Made by a program: the position numbers and the translations under genes
Assembly: GCA_016718825.1 (NCBI GenBank)
Contig: JADKCL010000029.1
Span: 1 to 64,000 of the forward strand
Source: Bacteroidota bacterium
GTDB lineage: Bacteria; Bacteroidota; Bacteroidia; J057; JADKCL01
Direction of reading: 5' to 3'
Length of the DNA stretch: 64,000 nucleotides
Part shown: positions 19,399 through 29,310 of the stretch, one piece after another
Position numbering within the stretch: the stretch's first letter is position 1
Layout of the letters: every line of letters starts with the position of its first letter
The notes under the pieces: generated by a model
Told to the model about the DNA's origin: nothing
The model's input: the letters and a program-made list of their open reading frames with translations, nothing else
The model's database searches: none

Positions 19399-19579
19399 AA
19401 CAAACTGTGTATTAAGGATTTGCCAATAACAATAGCGAGAAAACAATTCCCAACCCGGCCATCCGCCCAACCTAGGCACGCCGATTAGGCAGACCATCAC
19501 GGCCTTTTGACCTTCGGGGCCTGAAAATTAAGAAAAATTCAAGGATTGAAACCAGCCAATTTGGCCAAAAGTTTCCACG

Positions 19580-20920
19580 TCAACCGATTCCAAGCAAGGC
19601 CTCCAATTCGTCGAGCAATTGCTCGCGCTGTTCCTTCAGATTCTGGAGAATGCTGCGTTTGCGTCCTTTGATCCGCAAAAGGCTGGTCAACCCGGCAAAG
19701 CGACGGGCAAGCTGCGCATAAAGGAGGGCAAAAATGCCAATAATCGGCAGCGACACCCCGAATCCGACAAGCCACCAACCCGAGAGGCCGACAAGCCACG
19801 CCGCCAAAATGAGCAGGGCGTACCAAATCGGGAACAGAAACATGCCGACCACCATCATGATCGGCGAATGGTATTCGATTTCGTCGCTGATTTTGGGTGC
19901 AATCCAGCCAGGAAACCAATAGGGAAGCCAATTGGTGATGGCGCCTGCAGCAAAAATCGGGGCTGTCGGCACAAGGAAAAGCAGTATGGCGAACCAAACC
20001 CAGCCGCTGTTCAGTTTCTGAAACCGTTCGCGAAAAAAGCCTTCCCGGATCTGCAGCCTGTCCATCATAGCAAACCAGCGCTGGAAACGAAGTCTCAATT
20101 GCGCGTAGGATTCGCTGTTTTTGGCCTTGAGGTCGCGAAGCTTGTCGGCGATATGGCGCTCAGCAAGGAGGGCGTCGTGACCGCGGTGCTGACCATCGTC
20201 TTCCTTGAGCTGCTCCCGCAGCAGGCGGGTCACCTGCGAGAACAGCGTTTCCTGCTCCTGATCTTCCAAAACGACCATTCGGCTTTCGATTTGCAGGCGC
20301 ACGGCTTCGGTGAGGGCACGCACGGCTTCAAAATTGTCCTTGGCATGGATTTCGGCAAATTGGGAGACCGGAATCGGCTCGCCCACGTCGATGCGGATGC
20401 GGGTACGTGAGCGGGTGGGCGCGGAATAGTTCAAAGCGACGGGCATCAACACAAGGCCTCCTTGGAAGTTGTTGGCGGATTCGTAGCTCATGGCAATGCG
20501 CGCGGCGCCCGTACGCAGTTCGCGCAGGCGTTTTTCGGCGTAGCTCGTACCTTCGGGGAATATCAGCAAGGTCCCGCCTTTGCCCAGGTAGGCGCGTGCA
20601 TGTTCGAAATTATCCTGATTGTCAATGTTTTCTCCCGGCCGAATGTCTTGCTTCCGATAGACTGGGATCACATTGAAAAAGCGCAGCAACTTGGCCAATG
20701 GTTTGTTCCGAAACAGCGAACCATTGCCCATGAATCCGGCCATTTGATGCAACAAACTCGCCACGATCAGCGGGTCCATCAAGGTATTGGGATGGTTGGC
20801 CACCACGATCATCGGACCCTTGCGCGGAAGGCGTTCACGGCCATTGACGGTAAATTCTTTGTAGAATATCCGCAGCGTCAGACGCACCCAAACCCTCAAA
20901 ATCATGTACAGCACGATCAT
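19580..20920 (-). CDS. 1-acylglycerol-3-phosphate acyltransferase-like (PlsC family) membrane protein
   Basis: 446 residues from ATG 20920. A longer frame to 20986 would translate a low-complexity intergenic repeat and is rejected. The acyltransferase domain (about 10-200) has the catalytic ANHPNTLMDP block (histidine and aspartate; the spacing is one residue longer than HX4D, as in many Bacteroidota members) and FPEGTSYAEK for substrate binding. A charged region (about 210-300), predicted helical, follows. Then come three to four membrane segments (WFAILLFLVPTAPIFAAG, then MMVVGMFLFPIWYALLI, then LVGFGVSLPIIGIFALLYAQL). It would acylate lysophosphatidate in glycerophospholipid synthesis, or another glycerol-based acceptor. 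Confidence 0.8.
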   Translation of the reverse strand: MIVLYMILRVWVRLTLRIFYKEFTVNGRERLPRKGPMIVVANHPNTLMDPLIVASLLHQMAGFMGNGSLFRNKPLAKLLRFFNVIPVYRKQDIRPGENIDNQDNFEHARAYLGKGGTLLIFPEGTSYAEKRLRELRTGAARIAMSYESANNFQGGLVLMPVALNYSAPTRSRTRIRIDVGEPIPVSQFAEIHAKDNFEAVRALTEAVRLQIESRMVVLEDQEQETLFSQVTRLLREQLKEDDGQHRGHDALLAERHIADKLRDLKAKNSESYAQLRLRFQRWFAMMDRLQIREGFFRERFQKLNSGWVWFAILLFLVPTAPIFAAGAITNWLPYWFPGWIAPKISDEIEYHSPIMMVVGMFLFPIWYALLILAAWLVGLSGWWLVGFGVSLPIIGIFALLYAQLARRFAGLTSLLRIKGRKRSILQNLKEQREQLLDELEALLGIG

Positions 20921-20939
20921 TCTACCAAGATACGAAGGA

Positions 20940-20975
20940 ATGGATAATGGAGAATGGAAAATGGAAAATGGAGAA
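20940..20975. repeat. Low-complexity intergenic repeat (atggagaatggaaaatgg type)
   Basis: Short runs of near-identical nonamers (atggataatgg, agaatggaaaatgg, aaaatggagaac) lie upstream of the acyltransferase gene. Similar short purine-rich iterations occur elsewhere in the window (31600-32025 and 45836-45870). The remaining intergenic DNA to 21207 shows nothing recognisable. Confidence 0.6.
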
Positions 20976-21207
20976 CTGCGCAGCAATCAGCGAAGCTAAT
21001 CGCCGCAGTTGGGCCGGGAAGCGAAAGGGCAAAGCTGATTTTTGACGGGGTCCAAAATGCAAACGGACTCCAACATTGCTGCTGAAGTCCGATGCGTCGG
21101 GGGTTGGAAAATTCTTGTCCGGAGTCGGAGGAAAGGGGTTTCAATCCTTCGCCTTCATTCCGGTGGGATTTTGTAATCGTTTTGTCCTCAAGGTCGAGTG
21201 CTGTGAT

Positions 21208-22167
21208 TTAGAGGCGGATAACCTTCTTGGTCAAGTGTTTCCCGTCGACCGTGGCATTGACGTAGTACAATCCGGCGGTTGATGGCATCTCGATCGTCGT
21301 GGTCGTTTCCGAAAGTGGATATTGGCCTACGACCTGTCCCAATTGATTCAGGATCTCCACGCTTCCGACCGTGAATGGCGCATTGACAGCGATGTTGAGC
21401 AAGTCGTTGGCCGGGTTGGGATAAACTTCGAAATTCATGGACTTCTCCTCGGCGATGCCCACGGAAATGTCTTGATGTTGGATCAATTGCTGAATTTGGC
21501 CCAAAGAAAGCGCATTGTCAAACACTTTCAATTCGTCGACGGAGAGACCATTGAGTTTGTCTGGTGCAAGGTCGCTCACCGCAGTTCCAATGTAGATTTT
21601 GGCGTTGGCATTCGGTCCCGAGGCGTTGTACAAAGTATCTGCAAATTGACGATCAAGTCCTCCGTCCACGTAGACGGAAGTGACAAGTCCGTTGTTTTGC
21701 GCCACGACATGGTGCCATCCCAAATTGTTGAATGAAAATTCGAAGTTTGTCGGTAGGGCGCCTGCCGAAGTGCCATCAAAAAAGGCGGTCATTTTGCCAC
21801 TACCCATCTTGACACCAAATCCTAAGTAGGCACCTTGAACAATAAAACCTGTGGTCGAGGTCGCTGCTTGGCTGTTGGACATGATCCAGAAGGAAACGGC
21901 TGCTCCGGGCCAGTTGGAGTTGTTGATCGCATTGTCTGACTCCAAACCGATGCCGCTCACATAGCCGATGCAAGTGTCGGTGGTCACTCCCGTGGAGCCC
22001 AAGGGAATGAAGTTATACGCAGACCCGGAACCGTAAGAATGCAAATGGTTGAGGTTGACAGTATTGTCGCGCAAGGCGGGGTTAAAATCGTAATCCACCA
22101 CCATGTTCTGCGCGAATAGGCTGGAAAAAGAGGCAAGCAAAACGAGGAAAAGTAAATGCTTTTTCAT
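21208..22167 (-). CDS. Secreted LamG-like lectin-fold protein with T9SS sorting domain
   Basis: 319 residues. Signal peptide MKKHLLFLVLLASFSSLFAQ. A concanavalin/LamG-type jelly roll spans about 25-225 (AVSFWIMSNSQ, LGWHHVVAQNNG, VYVDGGLDRQF, LSVDELKVFDNALS, the last being a typical closing strand). The C-terminal ~75 residues are a T9SS type A sorting domain (FEVYPNPANDLLNI, LNQLGQVV, AGLYYVNATVDGKHLTKKVIRL start and end). Exported by Sec then T9SS; probably binds glycans or other surface ligands, ligand unknown. Monocistronic by spacing. Confidence 0.85.
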   Translation of the reverse strand: MKKHLLFLVLLASFSSLFAQNMVVDYDFNPALRDNTVNLNHLHSYGSGSAYNFIPLGSTGVTTDTCIGYVSGIGLESDNAINNSNWPGAAVSFWIMSNSQAATSTTGFIVQGAYLGFGVKMGSGKMTAFFDGTSAGALPTNFEFSFNNLGWHHVVAQNNGLVTSVYVDGGLDRQFADTLYNASGPNANAKIYIGTAVSDLAPDKLNGLSVDELKVFDNALSLGQIQQLIQHQDISVGIAEEKSMNFEVYPNPANDLLNIAVNAPFTVGSVEILNQLGQVVGQYPLSETTTTIEMPSTAGLYYVNATVDGKHLTKKVIRL

Positions 22168-22314
22168 TCGGATTTTGATAATTGTTGATAGAATGCCCCT
22201 TGCTGCTAGCGATCAGCAAAGGGACAAATGTGATATTATGTTCCAACACGCAGCGAATGAAAACGGAACATAGCCTCGCAGCCATGCCCCGTTTCTTGGT
22301 GTTGGTAGAATTGA

Positions 22315-23683
22315 TTATTCCTTTACAAAACGGGTTGCGGCTTTGCCACCTTCCGTTTGGATTTCGATCAGGTACATTCCTGCGGTAAGAGATGCCACCG
22401 ATATCCTGTTTCCCATAGCCGAAAGTACTTTTTGACCGGTCATATTGTAGATGGCAATATTTTCGATCGGTTCGTTGATTTGAACCATCAAGAACTCCGA
22501 AGTCGGGTTGGGATAAACGGTCAAGTCCAACTGGGATTGTGGCATTTCGATGGACACGTTTCCTTGAAATTCATAGGCGCCGAGGATCCATCGAATAGCC
22601 GATCGATCTTGGATTTCCAATAATGTCGAGGTAAGGATTGACGGGTGTGGTGGCCAAAGTATCATCAATACCCATCGAACCTTGCATCAATTGAAAATCT
22701 CCGCCGCCAGAATTGACGAAGGTAGCGGACCCAGCCCAACAAGTTGGGCACAAAATCAGCCAACTGTTGGACTGAGGCATCAAAGATTCTCTAAAATTTG
22801 CAACGGCACCACTTGATCCAAGGACAGCAGGTGCAGTATTGTCGTCGGTGAAAATGCAGTTATTGAGCGAAATCGTTCCGGAAGTCGAAAATTGGAACAC
22901 GTTGCTGCCTCCGATATTGCCCGCAAAGGTTCCATTCTGTACCAAAAGATCTGATTCAACCGTGGTAATCGCACCTCCAAATCGGGTAGCTTGGTTGATC
23001 CAAAATACGCAGTTGTACATTTTGATGTTGGAATACACAAAGTTGGCTGCTCCACCGTCATATTGTATGGTTTTGTTGTTGGTGAAGTTGCAAGCAACAA
23101 ATCTTGAGTTGCTCCCTTCGGCATAAATTGCCCCGCCTTGGTTGTAGGTAGTGTTGTTCCTGAACAGCATGTTGGTGAAGTAGGCATCACCGCGCAAGAT
23201 CATCCCGGAGCCGTTTTTTTCAGTCGATGTATTGGAAGAATATCCATTTTCGACGACAAATCCATCCATTACTGCTGTTGTGTCGATGTGCGCATAGACG
23301 TTGATGACATGTTCAGCAAATACGCCGGTCGTAATCTCGCCATTCAGTGTGGCCTTGTTGTAAACGGGATCTCGTTGGCTGAGGGATGTTTCGGTTCCTA
23401 GGAATCCACCATAAAGCACCACCCCGTTTTTTAGCCAAAAGCTGCGTCTTTCAACGTCATTGGGAAATACTCCCAAAGTATCAATGGATGGTTTGTAAGT
23501 GCCAACGGCAACCCAAATAGTGTCTCCTGAAGTCGCCAAATGAATCGCAACTTGGAGATCCGTGTAAGCATTAGCCCAAGACGTACCATCGTTGGCACCG
23601 GTAGCGGTTTCTGCCACAAAAATTTGTGCATTTGCAAATTGGAAAAGGAAGGCAGCAGCAACGAAGAGTAATATTTTTTTCAT
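22315..23683 (-). CDS. Secreted right-handed beta-helix protein with T9SS sorting domain (one frameshift)
   Basis: About 455 residues if one extra base between 22577 and 22625 is ignored. The start at 23683 gives signal peptide MKKILLFVAAAFLFQFANA. The body has the pattern of choice-of-anchor/pectate-lyase-like beta helices common in Bacteroidota: GTSWANAYTDLQVAI, IWVAVGTYKPS, YGGFLGTE, then repeated short strands (NGSGMILRGDAYFTN, GGAIYAEGSN, YDGGAANF). The usual 'DIxGNPR...LGAYEFQG' junction is split by the frame break. The T9SS sorting domain follows in the new frame (LTVYPNPTSEFLMVQ to AATRFVKE). Likely an exported surface protein; any enzymatic activity is unproven. Confidence 0.78.
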
Positions 23684-23715
23684 AATAAAAAATGTGGTTT
23701 CTATCAATTTGATAT

Positions 23716-23723
23716 CAAATGTA
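23716..23723 (-). promoter_or_regulatory. Putative Bacteroidota -7 box (TACATTTG)
   Basis: Minus-strand TACATTTG fits TAnnTTTG. It lies 33 bp before the ATG at 23683, which predicts a leader of roughly 25 nt. No TTG is found at the expected -33 spacing, so confidence is limited. Confidence 0.35.
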
Positions 23724-23810
23724 GCGTGCGCTTGCGTCCGGGTATCTTAATGTTCAGCAACGGACATTTTGATTCATGAATGGACGGTTTGTGGCTACAA
23801 TACGATGGAA

Positions 23811-23840
23811 AAAAAAAGAGGGCCAAGGCCCTCTTTTTTT
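23811..23840 (-). terminator. Rho-independent terminator of the first small secreted protein gene
   Basis: Perfect hairpin AGAGGGCC-aa-GGCCCTCT flanked by A-runs on the left and T-runs on the right. Read on the minus strand it follows the stop at 23856 and ends in a T tract. The symmetric A/T flanks allow function on both strands. Confidence 0.8.
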
Positions 23841-23855
23841 GAATATTTCGATCGA

Positions 23856-24308
23856 TCAAGGATTGGTCGTGGTTACTGGGAAACTCCAGTGCCAGAAAAC
23901 TCTTCCATCACCTTCGACACGAAGGTCGACGGTTACAAAATCACTCTGTTGGCCAGTGCTTGGAGACAATGGCATGACGCCAGCAAGGATGACAGGCTGA
24001 TTTCCGTTTCCGTTGCCATTGTTACCATTTCCATTGCCGGGAGAAGGCGGCACGACAACAACGCGGGACGACAACCCAATACCGCCACCAACAGTGCCAC
24101 CAGGTACGCGGTCACCAGTAGCGCTGAAGCTACCGCGATTGTAAAGGTGAGCAAGATTGCCCGATACGCGAACCGCCAGGATGCCAGAGCCATTGCCCAT
24201 GTCATAAAGTTTCACTTCAGAAACAACGGCGTTGCCGTTCTGCGCATGGGCGCCGATGCCTGCGAAAATAAGCAGCAGCAACAAGGAGAATAGTTTCAAA
24301 TTTTTCAT
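23856..24308 (-). CDS. Small secreted Gly/Asn-rich protein (twin 1)
   Basis: 150 residues from ATG 24308. Signal peptide MKNLKLFSLLLLLIFAGIGAHA. The mature part has MGNGSGILAVRVSGNLA, a TGDRVPGG segment, VVVVPPSPG, a short low-complexity run of G and N (NGNNGNGNGN), and a final strand-rich tail. No domain recognised. It is a tandem duplicate of the gene at 24492 (shared signal peptide, DMGNGSG core, VVV-PP-PGNGN block and 5' leader) and has its own hairpin terminator. Probably a small exported protein; function unknown. Confidence 0.75.
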   Translation of the reverse strand: MKNLKLFSLLLLLIFAGIGAHAQNGNAVVSEVKLYDMGNGSGILAVRVSGNLAHLYNRGSFSATGDRVPGGTVGGGIGLSSRVVVVPPSPGNGNGNNGNGNGNQPVILAGVMPLSPSTGQQSDFVTVDLRVEGDGRVFWHWSFPVTTTNP

Positions 24309-24432
24309 AGCTCTTTTTTGGTGTTTTGAACTGCACCAAAGATGCAATACCGGTCGGGAACGGGAAGCATCCACTTCAGTAATGGACATTTTAATTCAGG
24401 AATGGACGGATATCAGGGCTGATATGAAAAGA

Positions 24433-24454
24433 AAAGAGGGCCACGGCCCTCTTC
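24433..24454 (-). terminator. Rho-independent terminator of the second small secreted protein gene
   Basis: Hairpin AAGAGGGCC-ac-GGCCCTCTT, nearly identical to the one at 23811. On the minus strand it follows the stop at 24492 and runs into ttttctttt. The duplication therefore included the terminator. Confidence 0.75.
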
Positions 24455-24491
24455 TCTATTTTGATCAATCCATATCCTTGACGGAAATGGC

Positions 24492-24944
24492 TTAGATTCC
24501 TGTGCGATCTCTTTTGATTCGGCCTACCCTTGAATAGGTATAGTCGAGACCGTTGCCAATGCGGCGGAGGCTCACTGTCAAAGTCACCTCGTCATTTTCA
24601 TTGGTGACTGGCGCTCCAATTGGAAACACGGCTGCAAGGAGTACTTGTTCGTTTCCGTTGGGATTACCATTTCCTGGTACTGGCGGTTGGACCACAACCC
24701 TGCCACCATCGCCAATAGATCCGCCTGCTGCTCTACCTGCAACTGCATCTCCAGTGATGGTAAATGTACCACCGGTGTATTGGCTTGCAAGGTTTCCTGA
24801 AAGCTTGACGACAATCATGCCGGAGCCGTTGCCCATATCTTCGATGTCGATACTAGACACGACGACATTGCCATTTTGTGCATTCGCACCAAATCCGGCA
24901 AGGATAAGCAGCAAGAACAAGGAAAACAGTTTCAAATTTTTCAT
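24492..24944 (-). CDS. Small secreted Gly/Asn-rich protein (twin 2)
   Basis: 150 residues from ATG 24944. Signal peptide MKNLKLFSLFLLLILAGFGANA, differing from twin 1 at a handful of positions. The mature part has DMGNGSGMIVVKLSGNLA, GTFTITGDAV, VVVQPPVPGNGNPNG, and a tail with LTVSLRRIGNGLDYTYS. Same length as twin 1, same leader (agttcgaaacaccaaaaaag before the start) and same terminator, so a recent tandem duplication that has since diverged in the mature region. No known domain; probably exported. Confidence 0.75.
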   Translation of the reverse strand: MKNLKLFSLFLLLILAGFGANAQNGNVVVSSIDIEDMGNGSGMIVVKLSGNLASQYTGGTFTITGDAVAGRAAGGSIGDGGRVVVQPPVPGNGNPNGNEQVLLAAVFPIGAPVTNENDEVTLTVSLRRIGNGLDYTYSRVGRIKRDRTGI

Positions 24945-25346
24945 ATCTCTTTTTTGGTGTTTCGAACTGCTGCAAATGTGTTTGGTAGATTTTGAATCAG
25001 GTGCTTTTTTTTCAGGAACGGCCATTTTCCTTCACGAATGGGTCGGTTCTGCAATCGAATCCGGTAAAATGGTCGAAAAACAGGGTCTCAGCTCGGCTAT
25101 TTACTTCGCGCGTCGCAAGAGCGCGAAACTCAACCGTGCAGATTCCGAATGTGCCTCAACCCGCAAGCGCAACGGCACGCAGTTGGATTCCCAAGGATGT
25201 CCTTGCCGATTGTTGCCAGCGTTATAGATGGTTCCCTAAACCTGACGCCTTGGTGCGCTCCGTTTCAGTCGGGTTATGCTGTTTGCATCAAGATCAGCGT
25301 TGTCTCACCGATCTTTGGAACCCATACGCTATGGCGAGCATTCCAA
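24945..25346. other. Intergenic stretch, no gene recognised
   Basis: 402 bp between twin 2 and the permease gene. The left 60 bp should hold the twin 2 promoter (minus strand; a loose ACATTTG box). The rest is non-repetitive, of average base composition, with no tRNA, hairpin terminator or convincing frame. Confidence 0.4.
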
Positions 25347-26576
25347 TTATTCATGCCGCAATGCTTCAATCGGATCCAATCGCGCCGCTTTTCTTGCAGG
25401 GTAATAGCCTGCTGTGACCCCAACTACAAAACAAATCATAAAACCACCGATCACCCAATTCCAAGGAATGACAAATCCACTGCCGAGGAGCAGACCGACA
25501 ATGTTGCCGACGAGGATTCCAAACCCAATCCCGAGAATCCCTCCCAGTTGTGTGATCACGCTCGCTTCGGTCAAAAACTGGAACATGATATGCCCATTGG
25601 TCGCGCCCAATGCCTTTCGCAGGCCAATTTCCTTTGTGCGTTCCGTCACGGAGACCAGCATGATATTCATCAAGCCGATCGAGGCACTGAGCAGTGTGAT
25701 CAACGCGATCAAGGTCGCCGACCAAGTGAGGTAACGCAGATTCTCCATGAAATTGCTGAGAATCGCCTCCATCTTGATGATCCCGAAGTCCTCATCCTCG
25801 CTCGGCTTCAACTGTCGCACACGCCGCATGAGTCCCACCGCTTCATAGCTGTTGTCCTCGAGCTTGTCGATGTCTGCAGATAGCACGTGCAAGCTGAAGC
25901 TCCGGTCGGCAACGTAGAAGTCCTTTTGCAGCGTGGTATTGGGAATCACGCAAATTCGGTCGCCGCCGGCCATTCCTTGCGCACCGATTTCCTCAAACAC
26001 ACCGATCACCTCATACCCTTTTCCGTCCATGAAGACCGTCCTCCCAACAGGATCTGAGGCCGGAAAAAGGACACGTTGCACCTCGTACCCCAAAACGATC
26101 ACGTTGCGCGCAAGCCTGACGTCGGAGGCTGTGAGGTTCCTGCCTCTTCCAATTGCGTAATTGTCTGTTGCAGAATAATTTTCGTCAGCACCAAAAACCT
26201 GGAGATTTCCTTGTGTGCTTTTGTTTTGGTATTTGCATACAGCAGCAAAACTGCCCATTCCGACGATGCTGACAGGTCCTAAAGTGTAGGCTTGCTTAAA
26301 CTGCGTCGCTTGGGAGTAAGTAATCGGATCGTGAAGATTGTCTTTGTTGCCTTGTCGTGAGGAGCGTAACGTTGAGGTGTAGTTTTCGATGCGGAAGGTA
26401 TTGGTGCCTAAGCGGACGAAGCTGTTGGAAAACCAGAATTTGATCCCGTCGATGGATGTAAGCACGCCAATCAATGCGCTGAGCCCAAATGCGATAATCA
26501 GCATCGTCAGCACGGTCCTGAGCAGGTTTCCTTTGATGGCGCGCAACGCCTCGATGATATTCTGGAGCAGTAACAT
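25347..26576 (-). CDS. ABC transporter permease, MacB/FtsX type
   Basis: 409 residues. The N-terminal membrane helix with a preceding amphipathic stretch (ALRAIKGNLLRTVLTMLIIAFG) leads into a periplasmic MacB_PCD-like domain (about 45-270). The FtsX module of three helices follows, with the diagnostic segment VTERTKEIGLRKALGATNGHI near residue 305, and the protein closes with YYPARKAARLDPIEALRHE. This is the standard architecture of MacB-type permeases that work mechanically with a cytoplasmic ATPase in export of macrolides, lipoproteins or peptides. No ATPase or membrane-fusion protein gene lies beside it, so the partner must be encoded elsewhere. It is divergent from gyrA across 181 bp. Confidence 0.9.
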   Translation of the reverse strand: MLLLQNIIEALRAIKGNLLRTVLTMLIIAFGLSALIGVLTSIDGIKFWFSNSFVRLGTNTFRIENYTSTLRSSRQGNKDNLHDPITYSQATQFKQAYTLGPVSIVGMGSFAAVCKYQNKSTQGNLQVFGADENYSATDNYAIGRGRNLTASDVRLARNVIVLGYEVQRVLFPASDPVGRTVFMDGKGYEVIGVFEEIGAQGMAGGDRICVIPNTTLQKDFYVADRSFSLHVLSADIDKLEDNSYEAVGLMRRVRQLKPSEDEDFGIIKMEAILSNFMENLRYLTWSATLIALITLLSASIGLMNIMLVSVTERTKEIGLRKALGATNGHIMFQFLTEASVITQLGGILGIGFGILVGNIVGLLLGSGFVIPWNWVIGGFMICFVVGVTAGYYPARKAARLDPIEALRHE

Positions 26577-26757
26577 TTACGTCCTTGGATTCACATCTGC
26601 GAAGGTCTGTGGAAAACCTTCCCGATTCCCCGAAATTCGCGTAATTTTGCGGGCTATTGTCCACAAAAATATGTTGATACCCTGCACTGTGCAAGGGTTG
26701 GGATTGGAGTAAATTGCCGCGTTATTCACTTGTCTAATTACCGAATAATCTGAGAAA

Positions 26758-29310
26758 ATGGCTGGAAAAATTATAGAGCGGGTCATCGAGGAAGAAATGA
26801 AGAGTGCTTACATCGACTATTCGATGTCAGTGATCGTTTCCCGCGCCTTGCCAGACGTCCGCGACGGACTCAAACCGGTACACCGCAGGGTTTTGTACGG
26901 AATGACCGATCTCGGTCTGGGCGCAAGCAGGCCTTATAAGAAGTCGGCGAGGATCGTCGGTGAAGTTTTGGGTAAGTATCACCCACACGGCGATAGTTCT
27001 GTGTATGATGCCATGGTGCGTATGGCCCAAGATTGGAGTCTGCGTTATCCTTTGGTCGATGGTCAGGGCAACTTTGGATCGATTGACGGTGATCCACCCG
27101 CAGCGATGCGTTATACAGAAGCACGCCTTCGCCGCATTGCAGAAGAGATGTTGGCCGATATTGACAAAGAAACCGTCGATTTCAGGCCCAACTTTGACGA
27201 TTCGTTAAAGGAGCCAAGTGTCCTTCCTGCCAAGGTTCCCAACTTGCTCATCAACGGAGCGAGCGGGATTGCCGTGGGTATGGCCACCAATATGGCCCCA
27301 CATAACATCACGGAGGTGATTACCGCGACGATCGCCTACATTGAAAACCGCGACATCACCATCGCCGAGCTGACCAAAATCGTGATTGCGCCCGATTTTC
27401 CTACCGGAGGCATCATTTATGGGTACGAAGGTGTCATGCGTGCATTCGAGACCGGTCGCGGCCGCGTGGTCGTGCGTGCACGTGCCCGCATCGAGGAGCA
27501 GCCCAACGGCCGTGAATGGATCATCATCGAGGAAATTCCCTACCAGGTCAACAAGGGAAATTTGCTCGTCGGCATCGGCCAACTCATCAATGAAAAGAAG
27601 CTCGAAGGCATTTCAGACCTGAGAGACGAAAGCGACCGCGACGGTATGCGGATCGTGTTTGAGATCAAGCGCGATGCGATGGCCAATGTGGTCTTGAACC
27701 ACCTTTATAAGTATACGCCGCTGCAGCAGTCGTTTGGTGTCAATAACGTGGCCTTGGTCAATGGCCGCCCGATGACGCTGAACCTCAAGGAGCAGATCAA
27801 ATACTACGTGATCCACCGTCATGAAGTGGTGGTGCGTCGTACGGAATTCCTGTTGCGTGAGGCCGAAAAGCGCGCCCACATCTTGGAAGGTTTGTTGATC
27901 GCCTTGGACCACTTGGACGAGGTGATTGCCCTGATTCGCGCTTCACAAAGCCCGGATGTGGCCCGCGAAGGGCTGATGACCACTTTTGGCCTCAGCGAAA
28001 TCCAATCGCGCGCGATTCTTGACATGCGTCTGCAGCGCCTTACCGGCCTCGAGCGTGACAAAATCCGCGAGGAGTACAACGAGTTGATGAAAATCATCAA
28101 CTACTATAAAGAGGTGTTGGCAAGCGAGCCGCTGCGCATGGAAATCATCACTGCGGAACTGATCGAGATGCGCGAGAAGTACGGCGATGAGCGCCGCACG
28201 AGCATCGAGTATGCCGCAGGCGACATGAGCATGGAGGATTTGATCCCCAACGAGGAGGTCATCATCACCGTTTCGCACGAAGGGTATATCAAACGCACGT
28301 TGACCAGCGAAATCCGCAGTCAGAAGCGCGGCGGGAGAGGAGCCAAGGCGGCAGGAACCAAGGATACCGACTTCATCGAGCACTTGTTTACCGCTTGGAC
28401 CCACAATTACCTCATATTCTTCACGCAAAAGGGCAAATGCTATTGGTTGCGTGTGTATGAAGTGCCGGAAGGTAGCAAGCAGAGCAAGGGCAGGGCGATC
28501 CAGAACCTGATTCAGATCGATCCGGACGATAAGATCAAGACCTTCATTACGGTGCAGGACTTGAAAAACGAGGATGCGCTCAACAATACGTCGGTGATCA
28601 TGTGTACCCGTCAGGGTGTGATCAAAAAGACCTTGTTGGAGGCTTACTCCCGGCCACGTGCCAATGGTATCAACGCCATCAACATCAACGACGACGACAT
28701 GTTGTTGGAAGCCAAGTTGGTGAAGCCGGGCGAAGAAGTCGTGATCGGTTTGCGTTCAGGCCGTGCGATCCGCTTCCCAGAGGATCAAACCCGCAACATG
28801 GGCCGTTCATCGACCGGTGTGCGCGGTGTGACTTTGGCACATAAGAAGGATGCTGTCGTGGGCATGGTGATCATCCATGAACCGAATGCCACCTTGCTCG
28901 TTGTGAGCGAAAACGGATTTGGAAAGCGTTCCAGCATCGAGGACTATCGCCGCACCAAGCGTGGTGGCAAGGGTGTCAAGACGATCAACATCACGGAAAA
29001 GACGGGTGATCTGATTTCGATCATGTCGGTGAGCGATACGACCAATGACTTGATGATCATCACCAAAAACGGAATCACGATCCGTACGCCGCTCGGCAAC
29101 ATCCGGGAGGCAGGCCGTGCAACGCAGGGTGTGCGCTTGATCAAGCTCAACGACGGTGACCAAATTGCAGCCGTGACCAAGGTCATGGAGGCCGAGGAGG
29201 AGGAAGTCGAATTGGTCGAAGGTGCAGACGCTGTTGTCAGTGGTCCTGAGGCAACCGTTGAAGGCGATGCGCCTGAAGTCAACGGTGGCGATGATGCTCC
29301 GGTTGAATAG
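26758..29310 (+). CDS. gyrA: DNA gyrase subunit A
   Basis: 850 residues. Type IIA topoisomerase subunit that cuts and rejoins DNA during supercoiling. N-terminal breakage-reunion domain: YIDYSMSVIVSRALPDVRDG, KYHPHGDSSVYD, and the catalytic tyrosine in AAMRYTEARL (about residue 118). In the quinolone region the serine-83 equivalent sits in HGDSSVYD. The C-terminal domain has the beta-pinwheel with a GyrA-box variant QKRGGRGAKAAG (about 523), which supports gyrase rather than topoisomerase IV. The final ~45 residues are very acidic (EEEEVELVEG onward), as in many GyrA tails. Start chosen at the ATG giving MAGKIIERVIEEEMK. Confidence 0.95.
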   Translation: MAGKIIERVIEEEMKSAYIDYSMSVIVSRALPDVRDGLKPVHRRVLYGMTDLGLGASRPYKKSARIVGEVLGKYHPHGDSSVYDAMVRMAQDWSLRYPLVDGQGNFGSIDGDPPAAMRYTEARLRRIAEEMLADIDKETVDFRPNFDDSLKEPSVLPAKVPNLLINGASGIAVGMATNMAPHNITEVITATIAYIENRDITIAELTKIVIAPDFPTGGIIYGYEGVMRAFETGRGRVVVRARARIEEQPNGREWIIIEEIPYQVNKGNLLVGIGQLINEKKLEGISDLRDESDRDGMRIVFEIKRDAMANVVLNHLYKYTPLQQSFGVNNVALVNGRPMTLNLKEQIKYYVIHRHEVVVRRTEFLLREAEKRAHILEGLLIALDHLDEVIALIRASQSPDVAREGLMTTFGLSEIQSRAILDMRLQRLTGLERDKIREEYNELMKIINYYKEVLASEPLRMEIITAELIEMREKYGDERRTSIEYAAGDMSMEDLIPNEEVIITVSHEGYIKRTLTSEIRSQKRGGRGAKAAGTKDTDFIEHLFTAWTHNYLIFFTQKGKCYWLRVYEVPEGSKQSKGRAIQNLIQIDPDDKIKTFITVQDLKNEDALNNTSVIMCTRQGVIKKTLLEAYSRPRANGINAININDDDMLLEAKLVKPGEEVVIGLRSGRAIRFPEDQTRNMGRSSTGVRGVTLAHKKDAVVGMVIIHEPNATLLVVSENGFGKRSSIEDYRRTKRGGKGVKTINITEKTGDLISIMSVSDTTNDLMIITKNGITIRTPLGNIREAGRATQGVRLIKLNDGDQIAAVTKVMEAEEEEVELVEGADAVVSGPEATVEGDAPEVNGGDDAPVE

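Noticed and set aside
19399..19500. N-terminal extension of the first TerD protein
   Set aside because: TerD proteins start at MAINLxKGQ; the extension has no similarity and spans likely promoter sequence.
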